DNA of 64,000 nucleotides from Molanna angustata (GCA_963576475.1 OY754990.1:6105756-6169755); one strand, 5' to 3'. Counted from the first letter of the stretch, positions 31,577 through 42,269 are shown. Program-made: numbers and translations. The notes: a model not told the origin generated them from the sequence alone.

Positions 31577-31771
31577 ACGAAATGTTCTACTCCGAATTCT
31601 GAGTAAATCCGTGTATGGAACATATATGCTGCGAAGCCTCTAAGTTGGTGTTTTTTGACTGAAATGCCGTGAAAAAAGTAGACCTCTCCATACAATTCTC
31701 GCGTATTCTGGCTTGATACATTGTCGATATGTTAAGAGAACAAAGTTCTCCTGAACAAATCGACAGTTGGA
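30717..31771 (-). mobile_element. Family H element, subtype I, complete
   Basis: CTAG at 30717, hairpin and subterminal CCAACTGTCGA; 5' end TCCAACTGTCGATTTGTTCA at 31771 with A next to it. Long (CA)n tract at 31484-31578. 1055 bp, closest to 14946-15969 and 47083-48098. Confidence 0.8.
31484..31578. repeat. (CA)n microsatellite in family H
   Basis: Pure CACACA over about 60 bases between GACA-interrupted ends. Confidence 0.95.
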
Positions 31772-32247
31772 TAATTACAACGAATATGATACCTGACATC
31801 AATGAGCTTGTGAAAAACAAAACAAGTCAGGTACTTATCTGGATCCTCGAGCTCAAAATAATTGACCTCTTTTATAAATTTGATATGATTTTTAACAACC
31901 ATATATTTTATTTTATTTTTATTTTATTTTATTTTATTTATTTTGGATATCCAACAGTACAGTAGAGCATAATGATATTAAATACAATGAAAAAAAAAAC
32001 AAGTAAATGTAGACTACAGTACATAATAATAGGACATCAAATCAAATAATTTTAAAAGCTTAACATACAATTTACGAAAAATGAGAAAAAAACAAAATTA
32101 TAGGAACACACCTGAAACATACAGGGAATAGTACAGAGAGGATTGTATGTATTCTAGAATCATAACATGGGATTCTAACTCGCTTAAGGATCAACGAAGA
32201 AGGTGTTGCAACCATTATGGTGACACATACATATACTCATGTATATA

Positions 32248-35154
32248 CTAGAGAGTGGAATTTTGAGTTATGTTATCAGTGCAAAGTTGGCGCTTTATCG
32301 CAATTTTGAACGAGTGTAGAGATTGAGTATGAAAAAAGTCAATGTTATTGAGCAGGTTGTTAAAATTGGAGGTGGCCCGGTTAGTAAAGAAATTTTTCCT
32401 AAGATTAGTTTTAGAGTGTGAAATAGAAAAAGTAGGTTTTGATCTGACATTGCGGTTTGGAATGTGAAGTGAGATATTTTCTAATAAATTTGGACAATCA
32501 ATGATGTTATGAAATAGTTTAAACAAAAATAGTGAGTCTGCAGTTATTCGTCTAGATGATAGTGATGGTAAATTAAATTTTGATTCAGCTAAGTACACGT
32601 TATTTATATGATTATGCGGGCCCATTAGTTCCCGACAGCCAGATTTATAGATGAGGTGTTTGAGGAAGCGTTTTTGTACACTATCCAGTCTATTTATGTA
32701 CTTAAGATACATCGGGTTCCAAATTTGCGATCCGTACTCCAGATGACTTCTTACCATAGATGTATATAGAATTTTGAGGCATTCAATATTTGAAAAAGGT
32801 TTACAGTTCCTGATGATGAAGCCCAACATTTTATTGGCTTTTTTACTTATATTATTCATGTGATCGTCAAATGACAGTTTACTATCCATAATAATTCCTA
32901 GGTCTTTCACCGATTCTTTTCTAGGTATAGGGGAATTATTAAGTTTATAGGAAAAGAAGATTTTATTCTTTTTTTTTGTAAACGTGATAATTTGACATTT
33001 TTGTGGATTTAAGTTAAGAGAATTTATTTTACAGTATGTTTGAAGATGCTCTAGATCCTGTTGAAATTTACGGCAGTCTTGAACACTATTTATTTTTGTA
33101 TAGAGCTTCATGTCATCTGCATATATTATTACTTTGACAAATTTGAAACAAGAGGTGATGTCGTTTACATATATATTAAAAAGGATAGGGGCCAGCAGTG
33201 TGCCCTGTGGAACGCCGCATGGAGTGGTAATCCAATTAGATGTATAGCCACCGGTCACAACTGCCTGAGATCTATTGCGGATATATGAAGTGAGCCATCT
33301 TAGAAGATCTCCATGGAAGCCAAATTTTTTTAATTTTTGAATTAAGATATGATGATTCAACAGATCAAACGCCTTGCTGTAATCCGTGTACACAGCATCG
33401 ACTTGGATATTTTTATCAATTGCGTTTGTCACAAAGTTAGTGAATTCCAGCAAATTGCTGGTGGTGGATCGACCCGGAATAAAACCATGTTGATCAGTGG
33501 AGATATTGCGTTTAACAAAGGGAATTATTTGATCATAAACAATTTTTTCAAAGACTTTACTTATTATATTGGTTTTAGATATGGGTCGGTAATTTTTTAC
33601 ATCAGAACGGTTGCCAGATTTAAAAATTGGAGAAATAAAAGCAGTCTTCCATTTATTCGGCATAATTCCACTGTTGAATGATAGCTGGAATAGGTACTTC
33701 AAAGGGTATGCAAGTATTTCGGCACACTCTTTTAAAATAATTGCTGGTATTGAATCTGGTCCCGGACCTTTCTGAATATTGAGATTTTTTAAATATATAA
33801 AAATTTTGTTTATATCAAATGAGATTGAACACATTCCTTCCGATATATTTTCATGATATGTGTCTTGGAGTGAATTTAATTGCAATGCGGGGGGTGGGTG
33901 GTCGAAGATGGAGGAAAAGTATTTGAGGAACACATCACAAATTTTTTCACCATTATTTGCTTTAAGGTCATTGAAGAATACTTCTGTAGGAATGGTGTTA
34001 ATATTTTCCTTTTTCGAGTTAATATAAGTCCAGAAGCTTTTTGGATTTTTAGTTATATTTGATTGCGTTTTTTCAATGTAGTTTTTAAAGCATTCTTTAT
34101 TTATTCTTTGGTGTCTTTTCCTTAAAGTAGAAAATGAGTTATAGTCACCCGGTCTTTGGTGTTTTTTATATTTTTTGAAATATTTATGTTTTTCCTTGGT
34201 TATTCTAATTAACGCTGGTGAAAACCAGGGTGGGTAGGTGGATGAGCCGGGTTGTTTAGTGGGAATGTGGATATCTACTAATATTTGCATTATTTCATAA
34301 AATTTCTCAACTGCTAGCTCGATATCCAGGCCGAGGAATAGTTGATTCCAGTTTATCTGGGTTAAGTCATTTTTAAAGCTGGTATAGTTACATTTGTTAA
34401 ATAGATATATTTTTTTTTTATTTTCAGATAGAGGGGGAGGGTAGGTGAGGAGAAATTCGATTATAACTGATTTATGAAAAACATCTTCAGGTATCAACGG
34501 ATAATGGCATGATTTGACAGTGATATTTGAGTAATTTGAGAAAATTAAGTCAAGTGAACGGCCCATAGCATTTTTTATTCCATTAAATTGTTTCAAGTCA
34601 TTGAAATCAGCTGTGTCAATAAGCAGGGAGCTTGCTGCTGATGAAAAATTTGTAGGTATAAAGTATGCAGCATCAGAAGAGTTTTGCCAGAGTATATCCG
34701 GTAGGTTGAAATCTCCCGTAATAAGGAAGAGATCATTGGGGTGATTCGTCATATGTAATGTGCATTTTTCGAGAAAGTTTTCTAAGTTAGAATTGAAGGC
34801 AGAATTTTTTGGAAGATATAAACAACATATGTAAAGAAATTTGGATGTATTAGAATTTGGTTTAATGGAAATCTTCACCCAAAGACTTTCAGTTGATGAT
34901 CCTACGTCGAACAGTTGGGGGTTAAGGTTTTTTCTGATAGAAATAAGCACACCCCCGCCCATTTTTCCGTAGCATCGGTCTCTACGAAATATTTCATATC
35001 TGTTGTCCATTAGCTCATTGTTAAATGTATTGTCATTTAACCAACTTTCATTCAATAAAATGATGTCGTATTCTTCAGATAATACATTCTGATAAAGTAC
35101 ATGAGTTTTCGTTCGAAGACCTCGTACATTTTGGAGATAAATGTTCAAAGTCAT
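32248..35154 (-). CDS. LINE ORF2: endonuclease and reverse transcriptase
   Basis: 968 codons without a break. It nicks target DNA and copies the element RNA there (target-primed reverse transcription). The apurinic-like endonuclease fills about residues 1-235: N9 in LQNVRGL, E36 in LNESWL, GGGV at 67-70, TGDFN at 146-150, SLDLIF at 200-205 and H227. The reverse transcriptase runs from about 460 (KGPGPDSIP) with the finger motif SPIFKSG, D591 and the TDYSKAFD motif A, GVPQG at 647-651 and the catalytic YADD at 678-681. The C-terminus keeps the YINRLDSVQKRFLKHL segment. Length and motif order are normal for Jockey or CR1 groups. All key residues I can check are present, so the enzyme may be active although this copy lacks a full ORF1 and promoter. 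The start is the first ATG of the frame and begins exactly at the endonuclease. Clade is not certain. Confidence 0.92.
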   Translation of the reverse strand: MTLNIYLQNVRGLRTKTHVLYQNVLSEEYDIILLNESWLNDNTFNNELMDNRYEIFRRDRCYGKMGGGVLISIRKNLNPQLFDVGSSTESLWVKISIKPNSNTSKFLYICCLYLPKNSAFNSNLENFLEKCTLHMTNHPNDLFLITGDFNLPDILWQNSSDAAYFIPTNFSSAASSLLIDTADFNDLKQFNGIKNAMGRSLDLIFSNYSNITVKSCHYPLIPEDVFHKSVIIEFLLTYPPPLSENKKKIYLFNKCNYTSFKNDLTQINWNQLFLGLDIELAVEKFYEIMQILVDIHIPTKQPGSSTYPPWFSPALIRITKEKHKYFKKYKKHQRPGDYNSFSTLRKRHQRINKECFKNYIEKTQSNITKNPKSFWTYINSKKENINTIPTEVFFNDLKANNGEKICDVFLKYFSSIFDHPPPALQLNSLQDTYHENISEGMCSISFDINKIFIYLKNLNIQKGPGPDSIPAIILKECAEILAYPLKYLFQLSFNSGIMPNKWKTAFISPIFKSGNRSDVKNYRPISKTNIISKVFEKIVYDQIIPFVKRNISTDQHGFIPGRSTTSNLLEFTNFVTNAIDKNIQVDAVYTDYSKAFDLLNHHILIQKLKKFGFHGDLLRWLTSYIRNRSQAVVTGGYTSNWITTPCGVPQGTLLAPILFNIYVNDITSCFKFVKVIIYADDMKLYTKINSVQDCRKFQQDLEHLQTYCKINSLNLNPQKCQIITFTKKKNKIFFSYKLNNSPIPRKESVKDLGIIMDSKLSFDDHMNNISKKANKMLGFIIRNCKPFSNIECLKILYTSMVRSHLEYGSQIWNPMYLKYINRLDSVQKRFLKHLIYKSGCRELMGPHNHINNVYLAESKFNLPSLSSRRITADSLFLFKLFHNIIDCPNLLENISLHIPNRNVRSKPTFSISHSKTNLRKNFFTNRATSNFNNLLNNIDFFHTQSLHSFKIAIKRQLCTDNITQNSTL

Positions 35155-35516
35155 TTGAAATCTTCGAAAAATTTGATAGAATGACTAGTAGTTAATGAAT
35201 CAAATAAGACGGTGGTTAGATTAGTGAGAGAAACGAGGTCTGAGATTAGTATAAACAAGGTGAGATATTTTGAAGGCAGACTAAGGGAAAAATAAATAGG
35301 AAAATATGTAACCAACGTTGCACTGATAAGACTATAAAGCATAATAGTGAGACACATGAGTATAAGATAGGGCGTTATGTACACCTTTGAGTATAATCCT
35401 TATATGTAAGTTAGTAAAATTGATATTGGATAATCCCATGTATGAGTATGTTAGGTATAAAGAAATAAATAAAAAAATATGCAATATAAATGAAATAAAC
35501 AGCAGGACCAGGTGTT

Positions 35517-35771
35517 TCAATAGATTTTTTGTAGGTCTATTTCGTTTCGGATTAAAATCGGAGGTGAGGTATCTGATTTGCGTACGAAGATTTTGGCATT
35601 TTTCACCCATGTATATAAGAACGCCTTTCCTTTGGCAGCAACCTTTGCTTTGTGTAGCAGATTTTTGTTTGCTTGTGTTAGATGTTCGTTGCAGTATATT
35701 TTTTGAGTAGTATTTTGATCTTGCGGGCCAAGGAATGTGGAGTTTATAAGGTTTCTGTTTCTCTTGGTCAT
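35517..35771 (-). pseudogene. LINE ORF1 C-terminal part
   Basis: 84 codons reading YCNEHLTQANKNLLHKAKVA, then KAFLYTWVKNAKIFVRKSD, PPILIRNEIDL. The NExLTxxNxxLxxxAK ... WVKNxKIFVRK pattern is that of the C-terminal domain of insect LINE ORF1 proteins, which bind the RNA. The N-terminal coiled-coil or zinc-knuckle part is gone; the first ATG is probably chance. It stops 360 bases upstream of ORF2. Confidence 0.65.
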
Positions 35772-35838
35772 ATATTATATAGGTACTACATATATGTATA
35801 ATCTAATAAATAAAATGTTATAATAATTCAGTATTTTT

Positions 35839-36405
35839 ACTCCTCACTAACACAAGTTGATATAGTGTGGAGTTATGATTTCGCAATTTTTAAGGGAATT
35901 TTTTTTTGTAGCAGATTATCAACTAGTATCATGCTGAGATTGTTTTCTGAAAGTTTCATCACAATATATCTGTGTGTGTGTGCTATGTGCTATGTGCTAT
36001 GTACGGCGTGTTCATTTTACTTTATCGATTATAGACTAAAGTACTCATTCGATTCTATTCAAATTTTGCAAATATGTATATCTAATACTCGATTAGATCC
36101 CATTAGATTTTGAACGATATATGAATAGTGCTTCTCAATTTTTTTAACTGTCAAATATTTCAAAGTGACCCCAAGCTCAGGAAACTTAAAATTTGAAATT
36201 TTTATTTTCAAATTCGTAAAAAGGCACATCACTTTCATAAAATGGCATTGAAGAGTTATCAAGTTTTCATAAGAAAATATTTAAATAAAAAATAATTTAA
36301 AAAAACTCATTTCATGAAAATGCTGAAAATGTTCCATATAAAATTTGAATACTTTATAAAATTACTTGTTAGTGAGGAGTTTAGCGTTGGCCACAACCCA
36401 CTCGT
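35839..36405 (+). repeat. Family E TIR element, best copy
   Basis: Left end ACTCCTCACTAACACAAGTT at 35839; inverse of the right end (36380) is ACTCCTCACTAACAAGTAAT, a 14-bp perfect inverted repeat. The sequence GTTGGCCACAACCCACTCG beyond the right TIR is shared by the other copies, so the true element extends to about 36405 or the copies have a common flank. Text inside: ATCATGCTGAGATTGTTTTC, GTACGGCGTGTTCATTTTAC, AAAGGCACATCACTTTCATA. Non-coding, about 550 bp. Confidence 0.7.
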
Positions 36406-36419
36406 TTTTTCATTGTTTT

Positions 36420-36500
36420 TAATCTCTTACTATTTTATTATATTCTACTGTACTATTGGATAAACAAAATAAAATAAATTAAAAAAATAAGAAAATGATA
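36420..36500 (+). mobile_element. LINE 3' UTR end
   Basis: TTATATTCTACTGTACTATT GGATAAACAAAATAAAATAAA parallels the inverse of 31915-31972, the end of the intact LINE. Only the last 80 bases are present. Confidence 0.6.
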
Positions 36501-36594
36501 CGCAGTAAAAAAAACGTGTTGACATTTACCAGAGTACAAGCACTCGTTTGTAAAGGAGAAATTTATAAACAAATGAACAAAAATATTAACATAT

Positions 36595-37047
36595 CACTAG
36601 AATTGAAAGAGTGCAACATAAATTCATTAACTACCTAAATCATAAATTTCATTTAAATTTTACTGACTATAGGGAATCATTAAAATATCACAGACTCGAC
36701 ACTCTCGAATCTAGAAGAGTCTTGCACGACCAATCGCTGCTGCATAAAATTCTGAACGGTGCCATCGACTCACCTGAGCTTGTTAACCTAGTGGGTATCC
36801 ATGTTCCAGGTAGAATGGTTCGCCGATCTGAACTTTTACATGTTCCGGTATGTAGAACAAATATCAGAAAGAATGGTACAATTCCACGCGTATGTGATTC
36901 TCATAACACGTTGTTCTCAGCCGGGGCGGGGTGGACATCTTCAATGTGAAATATGATAAGTTTCGTCGCGAGATATTGAATGTGATACGCTCCTAATTTT
37001 CCTCCCTCGTACCCTCCTATCCATCCCAAACAAATTGTATATGTGCA

Positions 37048-37078
<31 letters not shown>

Positions 37079-37210
37079 AACATGAGTTGTTTACAGTATT
37101 TTCTTGTTATTGATGGAAAGCTTGTTATTGGCTCTGAAGTCTATGTTAAAATTTGTATTATAAAAAATGTAAATGAGCTGTTGGCTTCCCAAATAAATAA
37201 ATAAATAAAT
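36595..37210 (+). mobile_element. LINE 3' end, another family
   Basis: 112-codon open stretch: RVQHKFINYLNHKFHLNFTD precedes and includes the listed start, then RLDTLESRRVLHDQSLLHKI and GIHVPGRMVRRSELLHVP, a Jockey/R-type ORF2 C-terminus. 3' UTR with a (TG)n run at 37048-37074 and an (AAAT)n end at 37191-37212. A frame shift lies near 36890. Confidence 0.7.
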
Positions 37211-37261
37211 AAAATTATTAAGACGAATCATCATCGTCATTATTATTATTATTATTATTAT

Positions 37262-37480
37262 TTATTACTTCTCGGGCAACTAACAGGTACTATGTCAAAT
37301 ATTAATTTAACACGCACCCAATAACAAGTTGCCACATTCTGGAGACATACGATATTAATCGTCTCACAGATCCAGACTGAAAACGCAATTAAAAACTGTG
37401 TCTCCACCGGGAATCGAACCCGGGACCTTTAGATCAGCAGTCAGATACCCAACCAACTGATCCATGAAGGCCGACAAATT
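37262..37480 (-). mobile_element. SINE family A (tRNA-derived), full length
   Basis: On the minus strand: CCTTCATGGATCAGTTGGTT (A box), GGGTATCTGACTGCTGATCT, AAAGGTCCCGGGTTCGATTC (B box) then CCGGTGGAGACACAG; body TCTGTGAGACGATTAATATC and the end CATAGTACCTGTTAGTTGCC. An (ATT)n run at 37236-37262 follows its end. Not a tRNA gene: no matching acceptor strand. Confidence 0.85.
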
Positions 37481-37490
37481 ATCATTGGTG

Positions 37491-37850
37491 CTACAGCCCT
37501 GTGTGGGCCCTGACCTCCTCCAGAATCATTCTCCAGCCGTCCCTGTACTCCACCGTTCTCCTCCAGTTTATTATTCTGATCGCCCTTATGTCGTCTTCTG
37601 TATCGTCCAGCCATCTTAGCTTGGGCCTGCCTCTACTTCTTCTGCCCTCTGGATTAGTATTAAGAACCTTTTTGAGGATACGATCATCATTCATCCGGCT
37701 GACATGTCCCAACCACTGCAGTCTACGTACTTTTATGACTTCTACAATGTTGGGTTCGTCATATAATGCCTGTAGTTCGTGATTATATCACATCCTCCAA
37801 AGTCCATTATCATTTACTGGGCCAAAAATCTTTCTTAGGATTTTCCTTTC
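37491..37850 (-). pseudogene. RTE-like LINE C-terminus
   Basis: Minus strand reads ERKILRKIFGPVNDNGLW, then (next frame) MGHVSRMNDDRILKKVLNTN, GRRSRGRPKLRWLDDTEDDI, YRDGWRMILEEVRAHTGL stop. Strong match to the usual end of insect RTE-like reverse transcriptases. Frame changes between the parts. Confidence 0.8.
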
Positions 37851-38214
37851 GCACATACTGTAATATATTGATGTTGCGCCTGGTATCAGGCAAGGTGTAT
37901 AGCGAATTTACGATTTTATACGAATATATGATTCGGAAATCTTCGGGTTTAAATATAAAGTTATGTCTGGGTTTTGGAGGGGCTTTTTTGCTTTGATCAA
38001 CGACAGTGCTCTCACGTTGTGGTTCTTGGATATATAACTTTATAATTGTACTTCTCTCTGTTAATATAATTACTGTTTGATTGTAATAAACTATGTTAAG
38101 TGAAAAACGCGTGTATTCATTTATTATATCTGAGTATTTAAAATTACCAGATAGGTATTAAACATACATAAGTCAAACAACACTCGTTCCGACGTTGTTC
38201 AGTATTTTATATAA
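37851..38214. other. Unrecognised; possible LTR-like piece
   Basis: GATTGTAATAAACTATGTTA with a following GTGTATTCATTTATT has the look of a polyadenylation region and U5 of an LTR, but there is no second copy and no primer-binding site that I can point to. Confidence 0.2.
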
Positions 38215-38501
38215 TTTTTACTCCTCAGTACCCTAAGAGGATAAAGTGGGGAGCTATGAATTCACAATTTTTGATGTCATTTTTTTATTGCAGATTATCA
38301 ACTTGTATCATGCTGAGATTGTATTCTGAACGTTTCATCGCAATGTATCTGTGTGTGTGTGCTATGTACGGCATGTTTATTCTACTTTATCAATTATAGA
38401 CTAAAGTAGGTACTCATTCGATTCTTTTAAAATTATGCAAATTTGTACATCTAATACCTACTCCCTTGAACCCCATTAAATTTTGAAGCATATCTGATCA
38501 G

Positions 38502-38665
38502 CTCCCCTAGACAACGTGTCATTTAGCTCAAGAAAAGAAACAAGAAAAGATAACTCAATGTATGGAAGTGACAGTTGCCGGTCACGTGACAACTGTCACT
38601 TCCATACATTAAGTTATCTTTTCTCGTTTCTTTTCTTGATCTAAATGATACGTTGTCTAGGGGGG
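38502..38665. mobile_element. 164-bp hairpin MITE
   Basis: Ends CTCCCCTAGACAACGTGTCA and the near complement TGATACGTTGTCTAGGGG; arms of about 75 bp pair almost fully around GTCACGTGAC. CAG stands on each side (38499-38501 and 38666-38668) where the other family E copies have one CAG, suggesting a 3-bp target duplication. Non-coding; superfamily unknown. Confidence 0.8.
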
Positions 38666-38865
38666 CAGTGCTTCTCAACTGACCTCAAAATGACCCCAAA
38701 ATCAGGAAACTTAAAATTTGATACTTTTATTTTCAAATTGCTAAAAAGGCACATTACCTACATAAAATATTTAAATGAAAAATAATTTTACAAACTCATT
38801 TTATGAAAATGCTGAAAAATATTCATACAAAATTTTAATACTTTGCTAATAATTTTAATTTTAAT

Positions 38866-39025
38866 ACTATTCTGAAAGATGGAAATGTAAGAAGCGTGAA
38901 CAACAGACGAACATGTATAAGACGATGTATGAATGTTGATGAAGCGATTAAGGTGTGTCAAGATAGAAAAATGTGGTGTTCGGTTCTCTCTGCCTACCCC
39001 GTGAAGGTCATGGCGTGATGGTATG
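38866..39025 (+). mobile_element. RTE-type LINE 3' end
   Basis: TTCTGAAAGATGGAAATGTAAG, reading LKDGNVRSVNNRRTCIRRCM ... VQDRKMWCSVLSAYPVK, then GTCATGGCGTGATGGTATG and no further tail. 5' truncated. The WRSV arginine is changed to cysteine. Confidence 0.8.
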
Positions 39026-39324
39026 TGACTTGTTAGGACTAAAGCATTAGCTACAACCAACTCATTATTTCCATAACGTAAGTATATTTGAGTTTCCATG
39101 TTGATTTAGATTAAAATGTCCCAATGTATACATTTTTCATTAATCGATTTAGATTAAACTTTTGTTCTCTATAGAATGGTCATTGAATAGGTCACATTCT
39201 GTATTCAGGTTCGTAATGTATAATGATTCTCAAATGTATGTTTGCGTTCATTATTTTATTTTTATATGATAGACTTTGACTCGCTATAATAATTTTTTTC
39301 TATGTTTGAAACTGTCACTTAATG

Positions 39325-40088
39325 ATAGAACTCCATAATTAAGTAGAATTATGAAAAAAATTACATTTAATTTTAAAAGGGTGACTGCTGCCAACGTACC
39401 TATTTTTTCAATTTGAATTTACATCATTACTACAAAACAAATCATTTTGAAAAAAATAACCTAGTTAGTTTGGATATTAATAAAGAAAAATATACCTTAA
39501 CTTTTTAATTATGTTCTGTATATTATATTCTAGTAGGATAATAATAAGCATACCCCGATTTTCGACATTTATCTTAAATTTATAAAAAAACTATAAGGTA
39601 TAGAACATTATTTTTTTTCATAAATTAAAGAAGATCAAAATATCTGGAAAAATACGATGTAACGTTGCATTAATGCATCAGGTTAAGTAAATAAACCAAA
39701 AAAACTTTTATTTCGCAATGGCACTGAATGAAAAATAAATGTTTTTTTAGGTTTATTTACTAAACCTGAAGCATTAATGCAACGTCACATCATATTTTTC
39801 TAGATATTTTTGTCTTCTTTAATTAAAAAAAAAATATGTTGTACTACGCCTTATATTTTATTAAAAATACAAGATAAACGTTGAAAATCGGGGTATGCCA
39901 TTATTTTTCTACAAGAATTTATACAGAACATTATCAAAAAGTAAAGATATATTTTTCTTTATTAATACCCAAACTATCTAAATTATTTTTTTTCCAAACG
40001 ATTTGATAAGAAATAATGATGGGATATCAAATTGAAAAATAGGTACGTTGTGCAGCAGTCCCCCCCCCCCCTTAATTATAAGTTCTAT
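39325..40088. mobile_element. Foldback element of about 760 bp
   Basis: The two halves are reverse complements with about 90 percent identity where I compared them: GTTGCATTAATGCATCAGGT against the inverse of ACCTGAAGCATTAATGCAAC, and GACTGCTGCCAACGTACCTA against GTACGTTGTGCAGCAGTC. ATAGAACT...ATAATTAAG occurs at both outer ends. The centre is at about 39715, with less than 40 nt unpaired. A C13 run (40061-40073) breaks the right arm. Non-coding. Confidence 0.8.
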
Positions 40089-40154
40089 TTAAATTAATAC
40101 TTTGGAATTATTTATTTTCAATATTTTTATGATCGAATAATAAACACAATCGTT

Positions 40155-40345
40155 GAATCTCAATAGGGACGAAGCGGGATATATCATATATTTATAAGAG
40201 AGCCAGGAAATCAGGCAACTACAGGGCTTATGACCTGCCATCGGCTGGTTTACGTGGTCACTTTAAGTATCGTGACTTTGACTGTCTAAGTACCAAACCA
40301 ATTTCTTAAAGTGATCGCGTAAACCAACCGATGACCCAACCCAGC
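40155..40345. repeat. Family N fragment, palindromic
   Basis: AATCTCAATAGGGACGAAGC to GGCTGGTTTACGTGGTCACT forward, then AAAGTGATCGCGTAAACCAA CCGATGAC inverted at 40316-40340. Confidence 0.65.
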
Positions 40346-40860
40346 TTTGCGACTATTTCGTGATTTTCAAGTGCCGTCTTTTAAAAATATTTATAAAAAA
40401 TGTGCTATTCCAAATAGGTACATAATGACATTGGAAGGTCGCACCATGTCTTTGTACGTGTGGCGAGTGATAGACATAATATAGTGGGTCAACTGTGTAC
40501 CTCGTTAACACATACATACACAACACACCACTACTACATGCACATACAATGGGGTGGTGTGGTTCAACCAAATTGAAACTGATTTGAGACTGGCAACTGA
40601 ATATATGTAATGAATTCAAAAGAAAATTAAAATTTATAAATACCTACAAACTTTTTAAATTTGCCTGAATTCGTATATTACTTATATTAACTTATTTTTG
40701 TGTATTAGATAGTAATTATGTATATATTATATTTTGTGTATTTTATTTTTAAATATCTCCTTACACACGAGTGCTTGTACTCAAGTAGAGGGAAATGCGT
40801 TTTTTTTCTTATTGAACACTTTTTTTCTGTATTTTTTTATTGTTTTTTTTGATATTTCTT
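40346..40860. other. Unrecognised, T-rich at its end
   Basis: ACGAGTGCTTGTACTCAAG at 40767 is the inverse of a string at 36532-36550 (GAGTACAAGCACTCGT), so an element tail may be shared, but no coding is seen. Confidence 0.3.
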
Positions 40861-40861
40861 T

Positions 40862-41072
40862 ATTTATTTATTTTACTTCACGGGCAACTAACAGGTACTA
40901 TGTCAAATATTGATTTAACATGCACCCAATAACAAGTTGCCACATTCTGGAGACTTACGATATTAATCGTATCACAGATCCAGACTGAAAAACTGTGTCT
41001 CCACCGGGAATCGAACCCGGGGCCTTTGGATCAGCAGTCAGATACCTAACCAACTGAGCCATGAAGGACCTA
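40862..41072 (-). mobile_element. SINE family A (tRNA-derived), full length
   Basis: As at 37262-37480; minus strand GGCTCAGTTGGTTAGGTATC, AAAGGCCCCGGGTTCGATTC. Small deletion after CAGTTTTTCAGTC. The two copies differ by a few percent. Confidence 0.85.
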
Positions 41073-41097
41073 TGTATTATAAATAATAAAAAATATG

Positions 41098-41145
41098 TAT
41101 ATCCCAACTTCGTCTCTATTGAGATATAAAGTTTGTCGGAAGATA
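41098..41145 (-). repeat. Family N terminal scrap
   Basis: ATCCCAACTTCGTCTCTATT GAGATA only. Confidence 0.5.
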
Positions 41146-42269
41146 ATAAAATAATTTTAATGGATTAACCATTCGGGCACAGGTAAGTTAAAATCAATCA
41201 ATGATACAATCGCTTGATGGATTTTGTATTTCAATTTGATTATTTTGTATTGGAAACATCATACATTCCTAGTATGTCATATTAGGTATATAAATATTTA
41301 TATATTTCATTCGACTCAACATCTTTTATACCCGCTTTTCATACATCGTTACATAGATACATACATGTTCGTCTGTTGTTCAAGTTCTTACATCTTTTTC
41401 TTGGAAGTTCCCGACCGCTCATTCCATTTTTCTTGTTCTGGTGTAGGGTTTATATGTTTAAAACACATATATGTTACTTTATACTGTCTTGGTTTATTCG
41501 TAGCAGAGCTCTTGGCCGAACAAGTAGTGGTGCAAAGTTCGATATTTTTGTATGATCCTGTCTTTGAAAATCGATTCATGAAATTTATGCGGATCATCAA
41601 TTCGCTCTTCGATTCAATATGATTCAAATATAGCTATCCTTATCTATCGTACATAACATGTACGTAGTATGACAGAGAAAACAAAACCGATTCAAAATAT
41701 GATATGCAAATGTAGGCGTTAAAATGTTTGCATTTCAATGTACTTAATAGTCAATATTGCTTAAATATTTTATGAACCATAATGAATTAGTCGTGAATCG
41801 AAGATCGCCTTCAAAATAGTATATTCAATTATAGACGTTACGTATTTGTTTTTCAAAGTATGTTGCGGTCAAAATTCCTTAACATATTTAAGAACCGCAA
41901 TGAATTAGATTTTATGAACCATAATGAATTAGTTGTGAATCGATGATTGCCATGAGTCGGTATGTGTATCGCATTCTAACGATATATTTTCTATGAGATA
42001 GAAAGTGTGAAAGTGATGTCTGGGTCATGAGCGGATCGTTGTGGCAACGTGAACCGTGAGTCACCGATTCAATTTAATGATCCGGTCAAATAATACGGAT
42101 CACTCATTTTTCCCCGTCGCTACGAACAAGTACCTACACTGTATATCTAACTATCTGTATAGCGCGCGGAAGCGATAAGACACTGTGAATCGCGACTCAG
42201 CGGTAATTAGGTATATCCTTTATCGGGGAAGGGGGTAATACCACGTATTCTAATACACCACACCCTTCC
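41146..42269. other. Mostly unrecognised; RTE trace at 41330-41430
   Basis: ATACATGTTCGTCTGTTGTT then TCTTGGAAGTTCCCGACCGC and CATTCCA recall the RTE tail (ATACATGTTCGTCTGTTGTTC, TTGGGCGGCCCCGACC) with a deletion. The frame of 132 codons at 41224-41622 crosses it and is not convincing. 41760-41940 repeats GAACCATAATGAATTAGT...GTGAATCGA twice (41770, 41918). Confidence 0.35.

Larger units (their letters stand above)
31900..35790 (-). mobile_element. Jockey/CR1-like LINE, 5' truncated, ORF2 intact
   Basis: Minus strand order: end of ORF1 (35517-35771), a 360-base interval, ORF2 (35154 to 32248), a roughly 330-bp 3' UTR ending CTACTGTACTGTTGGATATC, and an AAAAT-type tail at 31905-31940. The ORF1 start and 5' UTR are lost. 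The same 3' UTR end stands alone at 36420-36490 and in decayed form near 7265, so the family has spread in this region. Confidence 0.85.
38215..39070 (+). repeat. Family E copy with a MITE and an RTE tail inside
   Basis: Begins ACTCCTCAGTACCCTAAGAG GATAAAGTGGGG and follows the family order. Interrupted at 38502-38665 by a hairpin MITE and at 38866-39025 by an RTE 3' end; the terminal block resumes as ACTAAAGCATTAGCTACAAC. Confidence 0.7.

Noticed and set aside
33061..33681. Plus-strand frames of 75 and 110 codons
   Set aside because: Antisense shadows of the intact LINE ORF2.
37851..38214. Solo LTR
   Set aside because: Only an AATAAA-containing stretch; no TG...CA borders with target duplication that I could establish.
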